The position numbers and the translations under genes were made by a program. A model generated the notes under the pieces. The model saw only the letters and a list, made by a program, of their open reading frames with translations, had not been told where the DNA came from and did no database searches. This document shows, piece by piece, positions 36,058 through 44,187 of a stretch of DNA of 64,000 nucleotides. The stretch is from Neoalteromonas facilis (lineage in GTDB: Bacteria; Pseudomonadota; Gammaproteobacteria; Enterobacterales; Alteromonadaceae), in NCBI RefSeq assembly GCF_002807665.1, contig NZ_PEAY01000004.1:284603-348602 (forward strand), written 5' to 3'. Position 1 is the stretch's first letter; each line of letters starts with the position of its first letter.

Positions 36058-37026
36058 TTAGTGCTTTAGCCATTTCAAAATGATCTCACTGCTATCATCC
36101 CCAACGATGGCCATGCTGGGATGATTTCTATTCGGTAAATCTTCAACGGTGATGGTGTTGCTTTGTAAATCAGCAAAACTTGCAAAAGGAGCCACCGGAT
36201 CTTGTGATGAAGCTAAGATTAAGGTTGGTATGGATAACGTAGAAAGGATAGGCAATATATTCGTGTCGGCAACCGTTAGGTTAGCGTCAGTCAACGCTGA
36301 TAATGCTCCTTCTAAAATCGAAGTATCACCCATGATCCTGTGTAGATATGGATGATTGGCATTAGCGTACCGCAGCACCGCTTGATCAAAATCGATCATG
36401 GGCGCTTGTAAAATAATGCCTGCAACGTCATTGCGCATTTTAGCTATATGGGTAGCAGCGACAGCCCCCATTGAGTTCCCTAACAAATATAGGGGCTGTT
36501 CGGAAATGTGTTCTTTGTTGATTAGTTCATTGATGATGTGGCTATCACCTACACCAAAGGCTTTAGCGCCGCTAGATTCTCCATGGCCTAGTAAGTCAGG
36601 TACTATCACGTTATAACCCAAAAAACGAAAATACAGTGCGGTGTTAAGCATGAATTCTTTGGAGGCGCGGAATCCATGCACCAATACAATGGTAGCGGGA
36701 GTCACTTCAATAACGTCTTCTCTGGATATATCTAACGTCACTTCAGTCGTTGTTGAGCCAGAGTCGAGCTCAGTTTGATATTTTAGCTTTTTACTCGCTA
36801 AGGGACGCCCCACATAATAGCTAATGCAATCCTGCGCATTTGAAGAACAAAACTCTCGCTTTTGAAAGCCTTGTGCCGCTATTTGCTGTTCCGATGCAAT
36901 ATTGCCAAAATCAAAGCTTTCTGCCGACTGTAAGTATTCCGACACAATTGACGAACAGCCCAACAAAGCAGCGCTTAAGCTTAAAACGATTAACAGTTTA
37001 AAGAGTCTCAGAACTTTTCTCCCCAC
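36058..37026 (-). CDS. Alpha/beta hydrolase lipoprotein
   Basis: A 322-residue predicted lipoprotein: a signal peptide ends at LLGC (about Cys24). The hydrolase domain has ATIVLVHGFRASKEFMLN (oxyanion His-Gly), VPDLLGHGESSG, nucleophile elbow LLGNSMGA (Ser), a late Asp in LILASSQDPVAP and His in PNRNHPSM. It starts at GTG 37026. Likely a periplasmic or outer-membrane esterase/lipase; substrate unknown. Monocistronic. Confidence 0.82.
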   Translation of the reverse strand: MGRKVLRLFKLLIVLSLSAALLGCSSIVSEYLQSAESFDFGNIASEQQIAAQGFQKREFCSSNAQDCISYYVGRPLASKKLKYQTELDSGSTTTEVTLDISREDVIEVTPATIVLVHGFRASKEFMLNTALYFRFLGYNVIVPDLLGHGESSGAKAFGVGDSHIINELINKEHISEQPLYLLGNSMGAVAATHIAKMRNDVAGIILQAPMIDFDQAVLRYANANHPYLHRIMGDTSILEGALSALTDANLTVADTNILPILSTLSIPTLILASSQDPVAPFASFADLQSNTITVEDLPNRNHPSMAIVGDDSSEIILKWLKH

Positions 37027-37083
37027 GAAACCTATCTGTTTAAGACGCCACCAACGGAAATGTCGACTAAGCCAATAAATTAA

Positions 37084-37500
37084 CTAGTCTTTTTCTGAAG
37101 TGAAATGATGCATTGCACGGTTGATATTCTCTATCACAATTTCACTCGACTTCTCTTGTAATATGGGCAACTTCTTTATAACTGAAATGCCTTCTTGAGT
37201 TGATTAAAAATCAACAATGGCTTCTAGCTCACGTGTTGTAAAAAGCTCCTCATACATGGCTAATGTTGGTAGATACGAGGATTCCCAAGACATGGCGTCT
37301 CTAAAATATGCCTCAAACTCCTCTCCAGCTGTTGTTGGGTTGTTTTTAAACTGGGCGATGTAGGAATCAATCATTAATTCATGGTTTTCTCTAGCATTTG
37401 TTAGTTCAAGTAAGTGATCTATCAAATCTCTTTTTTCGTTGGCTTGAGCGGTAATGGGTAATATTAAGCTCAAGATTAGGATAGCAATTCTCGCTTTCAC
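37084..37500 (-). pseudogene. DUF2059 exported protein interrupted by an in-frame TAA
   Basis: The ORF runs from ATG 37500 (signal peptide MKARIAILILSLILPITAQA) to a TAA at 37204-37206 after LFTTRELEAIVDF. Reading past this stop in the same frame gives STQEGISVIKKLPILQEKSS and IVIENINRAMHHFTSEKD before a TAG at 37084-37086. DUF2059 proteins have FTxxELxxIxxFYxSxxGxxxxxKxP exactly here, so the TAA replaces the conserved Tyr codon (TAT or TAC). The gene is probably inactivated by a single substitution; a sequencing error or readthrough cannot be excluded. Confidence 0.75.
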
Positions 37501-37702
37501 ATGTTCTCCATATGGTTTAAATGACTGAAATTATTATATTTATATCACTCCTACTATACATTTATATAAAGCTGGTTCCTACTGTGTTCCAAGTGTTCAG
37601 GAATCCTTTCAATGAATGCTTGGAGGCTTTTAAGCATTAAAAATGCTAAAGCGCAAAGGGCGTTTGATGCAATGTCGATTACATCAATTGTTACATCTGT
37701 TT

Positions 37703-37738
37703 GATTGCATGTTTTTTAAACATCTGTAGAGTGCAATC
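37703..37738. promoter_or_regulatory. Nested inverted repeats upstream of the pspB-like gene
   Basis: In the 264-bp gap before the pspB-like gene, GATTGCA (37703-37709) pairs with TGCAATC (37732-37738), and inside it ATGTTT pairs with AAACAT across TTT (37709-37723). They lie about 30 bp before the start codon and may be an operator or leader structure. No sigma-54 promoter of the kind used by psp operons was found. Confidence 0.35.
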
Positions 37739-37764
37739 ATCAACAGTTTTAAAGGAGAATAGTG

Positions 37765-38025
37765 ATGGATGAAGGAATGATTTTTGTACTCACCATACTG
37801 TTTTTGTTTGTTTTGCCGATCGTGTTTGTTGGTATTTGGACTTCACATAAAAAAGACATGCTTAAGTTGAACGGTCAGTTGTCGACATCGGAAAAAGCCA
37901 ATTACGAAAACGAATTGACCAGTATCAAGAAGCGTTTAGAGGTGTTGGAAGCGATTGTGACCGATAAGCGCTATCAATTGGATTCTGAAATTGCAGAATT
38001 GCAAAAATCTGAGCGAATTCAATAA
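37765..38025 (+). CDS. PspB-like envelope protein (membrane helix plus coiled coil)
   Basis: About 86 residues: one N-terminal helix (MIFVLTILFLFVLPIVFVGIW) followed by a charged coiled coil (YENELTSIKKRLEVLEAIVTDKRYQLDSEIAELQ). The layout and the LEVLEAIVTD stretch resemble phage-shock protein B, which binds PspC in the stress response, but the sequence match is partial. AAAGGAG lies seven bases before ATG 37765. No pspA, pspC or pspF is adjacent, so if PspB-like it is a stand-alone copy. Confidence 0.55.
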   Translation: MDEGMIFVLTILFLFVLPIVFVGIWTSHKKDMLKLNGQLSTSEKANYENELTSIKKRLEVLEAIVTDKRYQLDSEIAELQKSERIQ

Positions 38026-38143
38026 GCTTTGTAGTTGCCCAAGCCGTCATTAGCAACTACGATTATGCGCAGGATATTCATTTACCCTGCGCATTTTCTC
38101 TTTTAGAGGCCTTAAAAATTGCGCAGTGCGACGGAGAAAAGCC

Positions 38144-38773
38144 GTGTCAGTGCAGCAAATCAATCACCCACTTATTCAACATAAACTAGGCTTAATGCGT
38201 AAAGCCGGTATTAGCAGCAAGCAATTCAGAGAGTTAACGAACGAACTCGGAACCCTGTTAACGTACGAAGCCACTCGAGACTTAGTAACCGAGCCGGTTA
38301 GTATTCAAGGGTGGGCTGGCGACCCCATTGAAGTAAAGCGGATCAAAGGAAAAAAAATGACGGTCGTGCCTATTTTACGTGCCGGACTTGGCATGTTAGA
38401 CGGCGTGATGAACCTCATCCCCAATGCCAAAATCAGTGTGGTTGGCTTATATCGAAATGAGGAAACGCTCGAGCCGGTGGCTTATTTTGACAAGGTTGTG
38501 AAAGATGTAGAGCAGCGCACTGCACTTATTATCGATCCGATGCTTGCCACGGGCGGTACGTTAAATGCCACGATTGATTTGCTCAAAAGTAAAGGCTGTA
38601 AGCATATTATGGGATTATTTTTGGTGGCGGCCCCTGAAGGAATTGAAGCGGTAACGTCGGCGCATCCGGATGTGGATATTTATACTGCCGCAATAGACGA
38701 ACGTTTGAATGAGCATGGGTACATTCTACCCGGTCTTGGTGATGCAGGTGACAAGATATTCGGTACTCGATAA
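38144..38773 (+). CDS. upp: Uracil phosphoribosyltransferase
   Basis: About 209 residues, salvage enzyme forming UMP from uracil and PRPP. Characteristic blocks: [37 protein letters not shown], the PRPP loop [30 protein letters not shown] and the uracil-binding end [25 protein letters not shown] start it at GTG 38144, with GGAGA upstream, giving the E. coli length; GTG 38126 is an in-frame alternative. Followed by a terminator shared with the convergent metalloprotease gene. Confidence 0.97.
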   Translation: MSVQQINHPLIQHKLGLMRKAGISSKQFRELTNELGTLLTYEATRDLVTEPVSIQGWAGDPIEVKRIKGKKMTVVPILRAGLGMLDGVMNLIPNAKISVVGLYRNEETLEPVAYFDKVVKDVEQRTALIIDPMLATGGTLNATIDLLKSKGCKHIMGLFLVAAPEGIEAVTSAHPDVDIYTAAIDERLNEHGYILPGLGDAGDKIFGTR

Positions 38774-38792
38774 ACCAAGTGTTCCGAAGAGA

Positions 38793-38822
38793 TAAAAAAA
38801 TGGCCCGAACGGGCCATTTTTA
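38793..38822. terminator. Intrinsic terminator after upp (bidirectional)
   Basis: The stem AATGGCCCG / CGGGCCATT (loop AA) is flanked by seven A residues on the left and five T residues on the right. It sits between the upp stop and the end of the convergent metalloprotease gene and can serve both. Confidence 0.9.
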
Positions 38823-38838
38823 TTACTAAAAACTAGAT

Positions 38839-41415
38839 TTAGTATGTGTCATCTAGATGTGCACAACGTCCAAACTCGGCGCCTTTTTCTACTGCGCTAA
38901 CTACTTGCTTAGGGAAGCCCAGCTCCTTATCAACACCGTTTTCACAAACAAAGGCTTTGTTCATATTAACGTCAAACGTAATTTGAGCACCGGCTAAGCC
39001 ACCGAATAACTCTGAACCATTGGCACTGACGCCGAACGGGTTATCCATAACGAATTGTGATGCTTCAACAACACCTTGTTTGCCAAAGAATTCACCCATG
39101 GTCATCCAACCCATGCCACGAATAAAAATGGCACCTTTAAATCCGCCTGACAATAAGTTACCGGCACGTACTGTGATAATACTGAGGTCATCATTTGCAT
39201 CGAGTACCGTCACACGAGGTTCACCTGCACCGGCGGCAACCAATGATTCATGGTCATAGCCAAAATCACAGAAGTTAGTCCAACGTGAAATGTAGTCGAT
39301 ATCTTCACACCAACGAAGGCTACCTATATTTTCCAGTTCGTCAGTGTGTGTATCCCAAATTTCAACTCCCTTCGCAGGCTTGAATCTAGCATTCATATCC
39401 AGCGCGTTGAACGCGACATATCGGCCGTCATTTGATAGTACCGAGTTGTCGGTTGCACCAAATTCACTGTAGATATCACGCAACTCACCGTTTACCCATG
39501 CAACTTGACCATTGCCGTTAGTCATACCGGTTACCGTCTCACCATTGCCCGAAATACGGTCTGCACGGATCCAAGCGGCATAGCGTTCTAAGTCAGGACC
39601 AAGGATCTCAATTTTTCCTTTTGTCCAGATGGCTGGTAACGCAACGCTGTCAGCGCCTTCACCTTCTGCACATTCTGCGTCATCACTATTTTTAGGTTTG
39701 CGTACCGTTCCTGTAACCACATGACCGTCATCAGATATATCCCAAATAGACGCTGATGAGACGCCACCCGTGCTGCTAATGGTACATGTACCATTACTTG
39801 GATCTTCTAGCGCTGTGATCTTGTTAGAACGAATATCCCATATGGCAGGCGTTTGCACACCGTCACCATTGAAATCGGTAACACCTGCCGCTTTAGTCGC
39901 GGTTTTATTCATTGCCACACCAGCAGCATTCAACATAGGTACACCATTCACGTCTACGGGAACCTTGAACATGTCTTTGTCTGTGCTGTCGTAGAGGAAT
40001 ATCATACCGCCGGAAGTAGTACCTAAAGCGCGCTTACCATTCTTAGAATGGTCCATCACAAACGCTTCAACGAGAGGCGTATACTGGATTCCGTCGGTAT
40101 AACCATTGAAGTAAATATCGGCTTGCTTGGTTTCACCCGCCTGCGCGACGATAGGCGTGATAGCACAAGCGTCATCTTCCGATGGGCTGGCGCTCTCTTC
40201 TGTGTTCCAGTATTCCGAACCAGAGACTAAGGCTGTTGGCGTAGTGGGGTAGCCGCCCGCTTTAATCGTTTCTAAATACAACGCATAACGCGCACCAGGG
40301 GTTAGGCCATTGATGGTAAAGCTTCCATCGGGACCAATGCGGCCTTGCGTTAGATTTCCTGATTGCTGGGTGATCACGTCTTCATGAGGATTGTCCATAT
40401 TACGTGCAACAATGTTGATACCTGAATATTGAACCCCTTCTTTCGTGCGCAATGTCCCCGAAATTGAGCCAAATTGAGTTTTGTAGGCTTCGGTTGGGTA
40501 TAGGTCCGAAATATTCACAATGTCATCTTTGATATTCACTGTGGACTGCTCATAACCCACGACACTTCTTACGTCGATGAACGGGAACATGGTTTCAACA
40601 TTTTTAGCCATCGCTAGCGATGCACTTGTATAGGTTGTCGTGGTGCCACAACCTGGTACGCCGTCATACTGTGGTGTCCAAGGTTTAGACATATAGACTA
40701 AGTGACCATTGGCTTGTGAGTGTGACATGTTGATAGCGTGACCAAACTCGTGAGTAAATACCCCAGCTTGGTTTGCTAATTGTGGATCTTTACTGTCAAC
40801 AAAATAACCATTCATCAACGCAGTGGCTTCGACTATTTCGCCGGTTTCTTCATCTGCCCATTCAGGAAACGCGATACCGAGTACTTGCTCTCTTGAAACA
40901 CCAAAGTAATTCTGCAAAATTTCGCCATCGGTATCATATGTGACCCAAAAGCCGTAATCATTCTCTTGATCATAAATAGACTGGTAGTTCGTACCATTGA
41001 TATCAGAAATACCGGTTTTCTCTTCGATAGTACCCTGCACGGTCATTTCAAATGTCGATGTTTCCACATTCGACCACTCTGCAATGGCACGGATAGTTGC
41101 TTCGTTCGCTGTCTCCACGGTTACGAACGTCATGTCTCGCTCAACAGTCGTATACGCGGGGATCAATGTGCCATCAGGCAATGTAATGTCGTGATTAAAT
41201 CTGCTACCGGCTTCTAGCACACTATAGGTTTGCACCATGTTGCCGTCTTTATCTTCAATCAGTCGGCCGCCATCGGTGTAAACGGGAATCGCGCCTTTTG
41301 AAGTATCCCATTTGTACGGTTGCATGGTTTGTTCGTGAATATATAGAGGGCCGCCGGCCAATGCGCTTGCGGAAATGGTTGCTAACAGCGCAGCTGCTAT
41401 TCTTGAATGTTTCAT
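38839..41415 (-). CDS. Large exported zinc metalloprotease-like protein with C-terminal propeller-like region
   Basis: An 858-residue protein with a signal peptide (MKHSRIAAALLATISASALA). The zinc site is HEFGHAINMSH (222-232), an HExxHxxxxxH pattern as in metzincins, with Asn where Gly is usual. Before it lies a pro-like or N-terminal part; after it a carboxypeptidase-regulatory-like beta domain (about 335-400; GSISGTLRTKEGVQYSGINIVARN). Residues about 450-830 contain recurring ISDDGHVVTGT / LSNDGRYVAFN blocks suggestive of a beta-propeller. Probably secreted or outer-surface protease. Its start overlaps the stop of the upstream exported protein (TAATG), so they are coupled. Confidence 0.7.
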   Translation of the reverse strand: MKHSRIAAALLATISASALAGGPLYIHEQTMQPYKWDTSKGAIPVYTDGGRLIEDKDGNMVQTYSVLEAGSRFNHDITLPDGTLIPAYTTVERDMTFVTVETANEATIRAIAEWSNVETSTFEMTVQGTIEEKTGISDINGTNYQSIYDQENDYGFWVTYDTDGEILQNYFGVSREQVLGIAFPEWADEETGEIVEATALMNGYFVDSKDPQLANQAGVFTHEFGHAINMSHSQANGHLVYMSKPWTPQYDGVPGCGTTTTYTSASLAMAKNVETMFPFIDVRSVVGYEQSTVNIKDDIVNISDLYPTEAYKTQFGSISGTLRTKEGVQYSGINIVARNMDNPHEDVITQQSGNLTQGRIGPDGSFTINGLTPGARYALYLETIKAGGYPTTPTALVSGSEYWNTEESASPSEDDACAITPIVAQAGETKQADIYFNGYTDGIQYTPLVEAFVMDHSKNGKRALGTTSGGMIFLYDSTDKDMFKVPVDVNGVPMLNAAGVAMNKTATKAAGVTDFNGDGVQTPAIWDIRSNKITALEDPSNGTCTISSTGGVSSASIWDISDDGHVVTGTVRKPKNSDDAECAEGEGADSVALPAIWTKGKIEILGPDLERYAAWIRADRISGNGETVTGMTNGNGQVAWVNGELRDIYSEFGATDNSVLSNDGRYVAFNALDMNARFKPAKGVEIWDTHTDELENIGSLRWCEDIDYISRWTNFCDFGYDHESLVAAGAGEPRVTVLDANDDLSIITVRAGNLLSGGFKGAIFIRGMGWMTMGEFFGKQGVVEASQFVMDNPFGVSANGSELFGGLAGAQITFDVNMNKAFVCENGVDKELGFPKQVVSAVEKGAEFGRCAHLDDTY

Positions 41416-42017
41416 TATTTAACCTCCGCTAATTTACCCACTAGGCCCATAAAGGTGCCCAAGTCTACTGGCCCTGGAGTGGTCATCACATTACGTTCTT
41501 CGTCTGATAATGTTGATGTATCCATACCATCGAAAAGACCCAAGTTACCGACTTCATTCATCACTTGGTCATTGCTGACACTGAATTTTCCTTGCTCTAG
41601 ACCGACTGTTGAGCGAAGACCGCCGCCAAAGTCTGGATTCATAAAGGCGATCACTTGTTCACCTTCAACCCAATTCGCGAACCCTTCCGGGGATACGCCT
41701 AGGTAAACTTTTCCATTTCCCATTGAGCGAGGTTTTAGCAGACCAAACTGACGGAATGTAAATTCGCTGCCGGCACTGTGTTTACCTTTGGCATCTTGGC
41801 CGACGTGGATAGTGATTTCTGTGTACGGACGATTACGATCGTCAAACCCATCTGTAACCGAAGTAACTTTACCGGATACAATGCTGGCTGATGTTGCAAC
41901 CATTTGGCTAAGGTTCTGTTTTATATGCTTTTGTGCGATCGCTGCAGGCGCCAGCACAAGACTGGTTGCTAATGCAGCCACAGCTGGAAGCGTTTTGAAT
42001 AAGCGTTGTTTACCCAT
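41415..42017 (-). CDS. Exported protein coupled to the metalloprotease, unknown function
   Basis: A 200-residue protein with a signal peptide (LPAVAALATSLVLAPAAIA). The core is a beta-rich region with IVSGKVTSVTDGFDDRNRPYTEITIHV, GSEFTFRQFGLLKPRSM and GVSPEGFANWVEGEQVIAFMN. I do not recognise a named family, but the one-base overlap with the metalloprotease gene argues for a functional pair, for example an inhibitor, chaperone or co-secreted adaptor. Divergent from mipA, with the TGTAG box array between them. Confidence 0.6.
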   Translation of the reverse strand: MGKQRLFKTLPAVAALATSLVLAPAAIAQKHIKQNLSQMVATSASIVSGKVTSVTDGFDDRNRPYTEITIHVGQDAKGKHSAGSEFTFRQFGLLKPRSMGNGKVYLGVSPEGFANWVEGEQVIAFMNPDFGGGLRSTVGLEQGKFSVSNDQVMNEVGNLGLFDGMDTSTLSDEERNVMTTPGPVDLGTFMGLVGKLAEVK

Positions 42018-42135
42018 CCACCTTTCCTCTTATGACTTGTTGATTATTTTATTTTTATGCTGCCTGTAGTCAGGCGATGACCTGCTCAGGGTGACTACAA
42101 AATAAGCACATAAGCGGACGGAAAATCACGAGTTT

Positions 42136-42173
42136 TAATGTAGCGTTTTGTAGCCTAATGTAGCGTTTTGTAG
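42136..42173. promoter_or_regulatory. Direct repeats with four helically phased TGTAG boxes
   Basis: Two perfect copies of TAATGTAGCGTTTTGTAG (42136-42153 and 42156-42173) are separated by CC. The pentamer TGTAG therefore starts at 42139, 42149, 42159 and 42169, exactly 10 bp apart, on one face of the helix. OmpR/PhoB-family regulators bind tandem direct repeats spaced this way, and an OmpR-type regulator is encoded 1.3 kb downstream. The site lies between the divergent metalloprotease unit and mipA. Confidence 0.7.
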
Positions 42174-42258
42174 GGATTGAGGGCAAAATATGGCCTTTAA
42201 CCTAGCGTGACTGTTAGGCTGCATATTTACACTTTTTTCACATTTATTGGTTAGTGTC

Positions 42259-43113
42259 ATGAACAGGTCTTGGTGTATCAGCACCGCTTTATTTTTTTGC
42301 ATATTCACATTGTCATCGGGCGCCTTTGCGAGCCCGAACCAAAAGCATGACCACGTGCCTGTAAGTGACTGGGGCATTGACATCGGTTTGGGTTATGCGG
42401 GGATAGAAAACCCTCTGAATAAGCGAGGCTCTCTAGAATCATATGTGCTGCCTCAATGGTACTATTATGGAGAGCGTTTCTATGTGGAAAATCTCGAATT
42501 GGGCTATAGCCTGTACGAAAACGATTACCTGCTAGTCGATGCGGTGTCTTACTTGAATGATGATGGTGTGTTGTTCAACAGTGACAAAAAAGCCGTGTCT
42601 TTTTTAGACGTCAGTAAGTTTGTGCCCAATATCGGTATGCCCATATTTGGCAGGCCCATAGAATTAACAGATATTGAGCGCGATTTTACTTATATGGCTG
42701 GCATTCAAGTGTTTTGGTTGAATGATTATCTTGAAGTGAAGTTCGTTCGGGCAAAAGATATCAGCATAGGGCACGAGGGCTTTGAGAGTCAGTTGTCCGT
42801 ACAAAAGAGTTACCAATGGCAAGATTTCAAACTCTTTTGGGAGCTGGGTGGGATCCGCAAAAGCGCCAATATCAATAACTATTACTATGGCGTGCGAGCT
42901 GAAGAGAGCGGATTACGCAGAGATGCCTTAGTTGCTGCCGAAAGTCTGAATAACTACTTCGTGAAAATTGCCACAACCTACCGCCTTAGCGAGAGCACGT
43001 CGGCGGTGGTGTCCTTACATCATACATGGATTGATGATGAATTACTGATTAGCCCTTTGCTATTGAAAGATAAATATCTCAGTGGGTTTGTTGGTATCAA
43101 TGTTCATTTTTAG
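42259..43113 (+). CDS. MipA/OmpV family outer-membrane protein
   Basis: About 284 residues. Signal peptide MNRSWCISTALFFCIFTLSSGAFAS, then a beta-barrel of the MipA/OmpV type: DIGLGYAGIENPLNKRGSLE, PQWYYYGERFYVENLELGYSL, repeated amphipathic strands and a C-terminal aromatic end (GFVGINVHF) as needed for barrel assembly. E. coli MipA is a scaffold between murein hydrolase and synthase; related proteins respond to antibiotics and osmolarity. ATG 42259 begins the signal peptide; TTG 42247 is upstream. First gene of a unit with DUF3019, response regulator and histidine kinase. Confidence 0.82.
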   Translation: MNRSWCISTALFFCIFTLSSGAFASPNQKHDHVPVSDWGIDIGLGYAGIENPLNKRGSLESYVLPQWYYYGERFYVENLELGYSLYENDYLLVDAVSYLNDDGVLFNSDKKAVSFLDVSKFVPNIGMPIFGRPIELTDIERDFTYMAGIQVFWLNDYLEVKFVRAKDISIGHEGFESQLSVQKSYQWQDFKLFWELGGIRKSANINNYYYGVRAEESGLRRDALVAAESLNNYFVKIATTYRLSESTSAVVSLHHTWIDDELLISPLLLKDKYLSGFVGINVHF

Positions 43114-43492
43114 GTCTCTACACGTTGCCAGTTTTATGCTGCTGTTGTGTGTTGCAACAGATGTCTATTGCGCTGAGCCTGAGCTTCACATAAAACCTCA
43201 AACCTGCATCCGCGGTGAAGACAGTTATTGTAAAACAACTCTTGAAGCGGTTTATACGGATGACAGCAATGTCGCTATTTGTTTTAGGATCCCGCAACTA
43301 CAATTTGAAGATTGCAGAGCTGAGCAGAACATTCATGAGGTGCAAGTGTCAGTTGAAACGCGTGATAGCGTCAATGTAGAGGTGTTAGACGCCAACACTT
43401 CAGTATTATTGCGACAGGCAAAAATGAATGTTGCCGTGTTTAAACCTGAAGCGACCCGAAAACGCCGTCGTTTTTCGTGGAGCTTCGAGTAA
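43100..43492 (+). CDS. DUF3019 exported protein
   Basis: About 130 residues: signal peptide MFIFRSLHVASFMLLLCVATDVYCA, then a small domain with LHIKPQTCIRGEDSYCKTTLEA, ICFRIPQLQFEDCRAEQ and an ending MNVAVFKPEATRKRRRFSWSFE. The WSFE-type terminus and Cys pattern (two or three disulfides likely) fit DUF3019, a domain usually found beside MipA and a two-component pair. Starts at ATG 43100 inside the end of mipA (14-bp overlap); its stop overlaps the regulator start (TAATG). Possibly a periplasmic input or accessory protein for the kinase. Confidence 0.75.
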   Translation: MFIFRSLHVASFMLLLCVATDVYCAEPELHIKPQTCIRGEDSYCKTTLEAVYTDDSNVAICFRIPQLQFEDCRAEQNIHEVQVSVETRDSVNVEVLDANTSVLLRQAKMNVAVFKPEATRKRRRFSWSFE

Positions 43493-44187
43493 TGCAGTAC
43501 AAAGAAAGGATCTTGTTGATTGAAGATGATGCACCATTAGCGGAATTAATTTCAGACTTCCTATCCTCGCAAGGTTTCAGAGTAACATTAGCATTAAACG
43601 GAACACAGGCGATTCACTTCAGTGAAGATTGCACATTTGATGTGATTGTTTGCGATCTCATGTTGCCTGATATTCACGGCTTTCGCTTAGCGCAAAAGCT
43701 GCGCATAGCACAAACTTGTCCGCTGATCTTTTTAACGGCGTTAGGCGATGACGAAACACATATTCAAGGTCTGGAATTGGGAGCGTCTGATTTTATCGCT
43801 AAACCAGTGAAGCCCCAGGTGTTATTGGCGCGGATAAAAACGCAGTTGCGAAAGCAGGCCTTAGTGGAAGAGGTAGACGAACTTTCGTTTGGCGAATATC
43901 GCCTGCAACAACGTGCAAAAACGCTATTTAAACGAGATGAAATTATTCCGCTAACGAATCAGGAGTTCGATATTCTGTGGCTGTTCGCTTCTCACCCAGA
44001 TGACCCACTGAGTAGAGAGTTTATGTTCAAGCAAGTTGTCGGTCGCCCATACGATGGCAGTGACAGAGCAGCAGACCTGAAAATAAGTCGTGTGCGCAAA
44101 AAATTACAGCAGTTAGGCTGCGGGGATCTGAATATTCGCACAATTCGGGGTCGTGGTTACATTCTGGTGCTAGAAAATAATGCATAA
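43492..44187 (+). CDS. OmpR-family response regulator
   Basis: About 231 residues. Receiver domain with acidic pocket Asp12/Asp13 (LLIEDDAPL), phosphorylation site Asp55 (VIVCDLMLPD), Thr82 (FLTALGDD) and Lys104 (FIAKPVKP). The C-terminal winged helix has LTNQEFDILWLFASHPDDPLSREFM, DRAADLKISRVRKKL and IRTIRGRGYIL. ATG 43492 overlaps the DUF3019 stop; kinase start overlaps its end by 8 bp. It resembles RstA. The helically phased repeats at 42136-42173 are its most likely binding site. Confidence 0.92.
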   Translation: MQYKERILLIEDDAPLAELISDFLSSQGFRVTLALNGTQAIHFSEDCTFDVIVCDLMLPDIHGFRLAQKLRIAQTCPLIFLTALGDDETHIQGLELGASDFIAKPVKPQVLLARIKTQLRKQALVEEVDELSFGEYRLQQRAKTLFKRDEIIPLTNQEFDILWLFASHPDDPLSREFMFKQVVGRPYDGSDRAADLKISRVRKKLQQLGCGDLNIRTIRGRGYILVLENNA

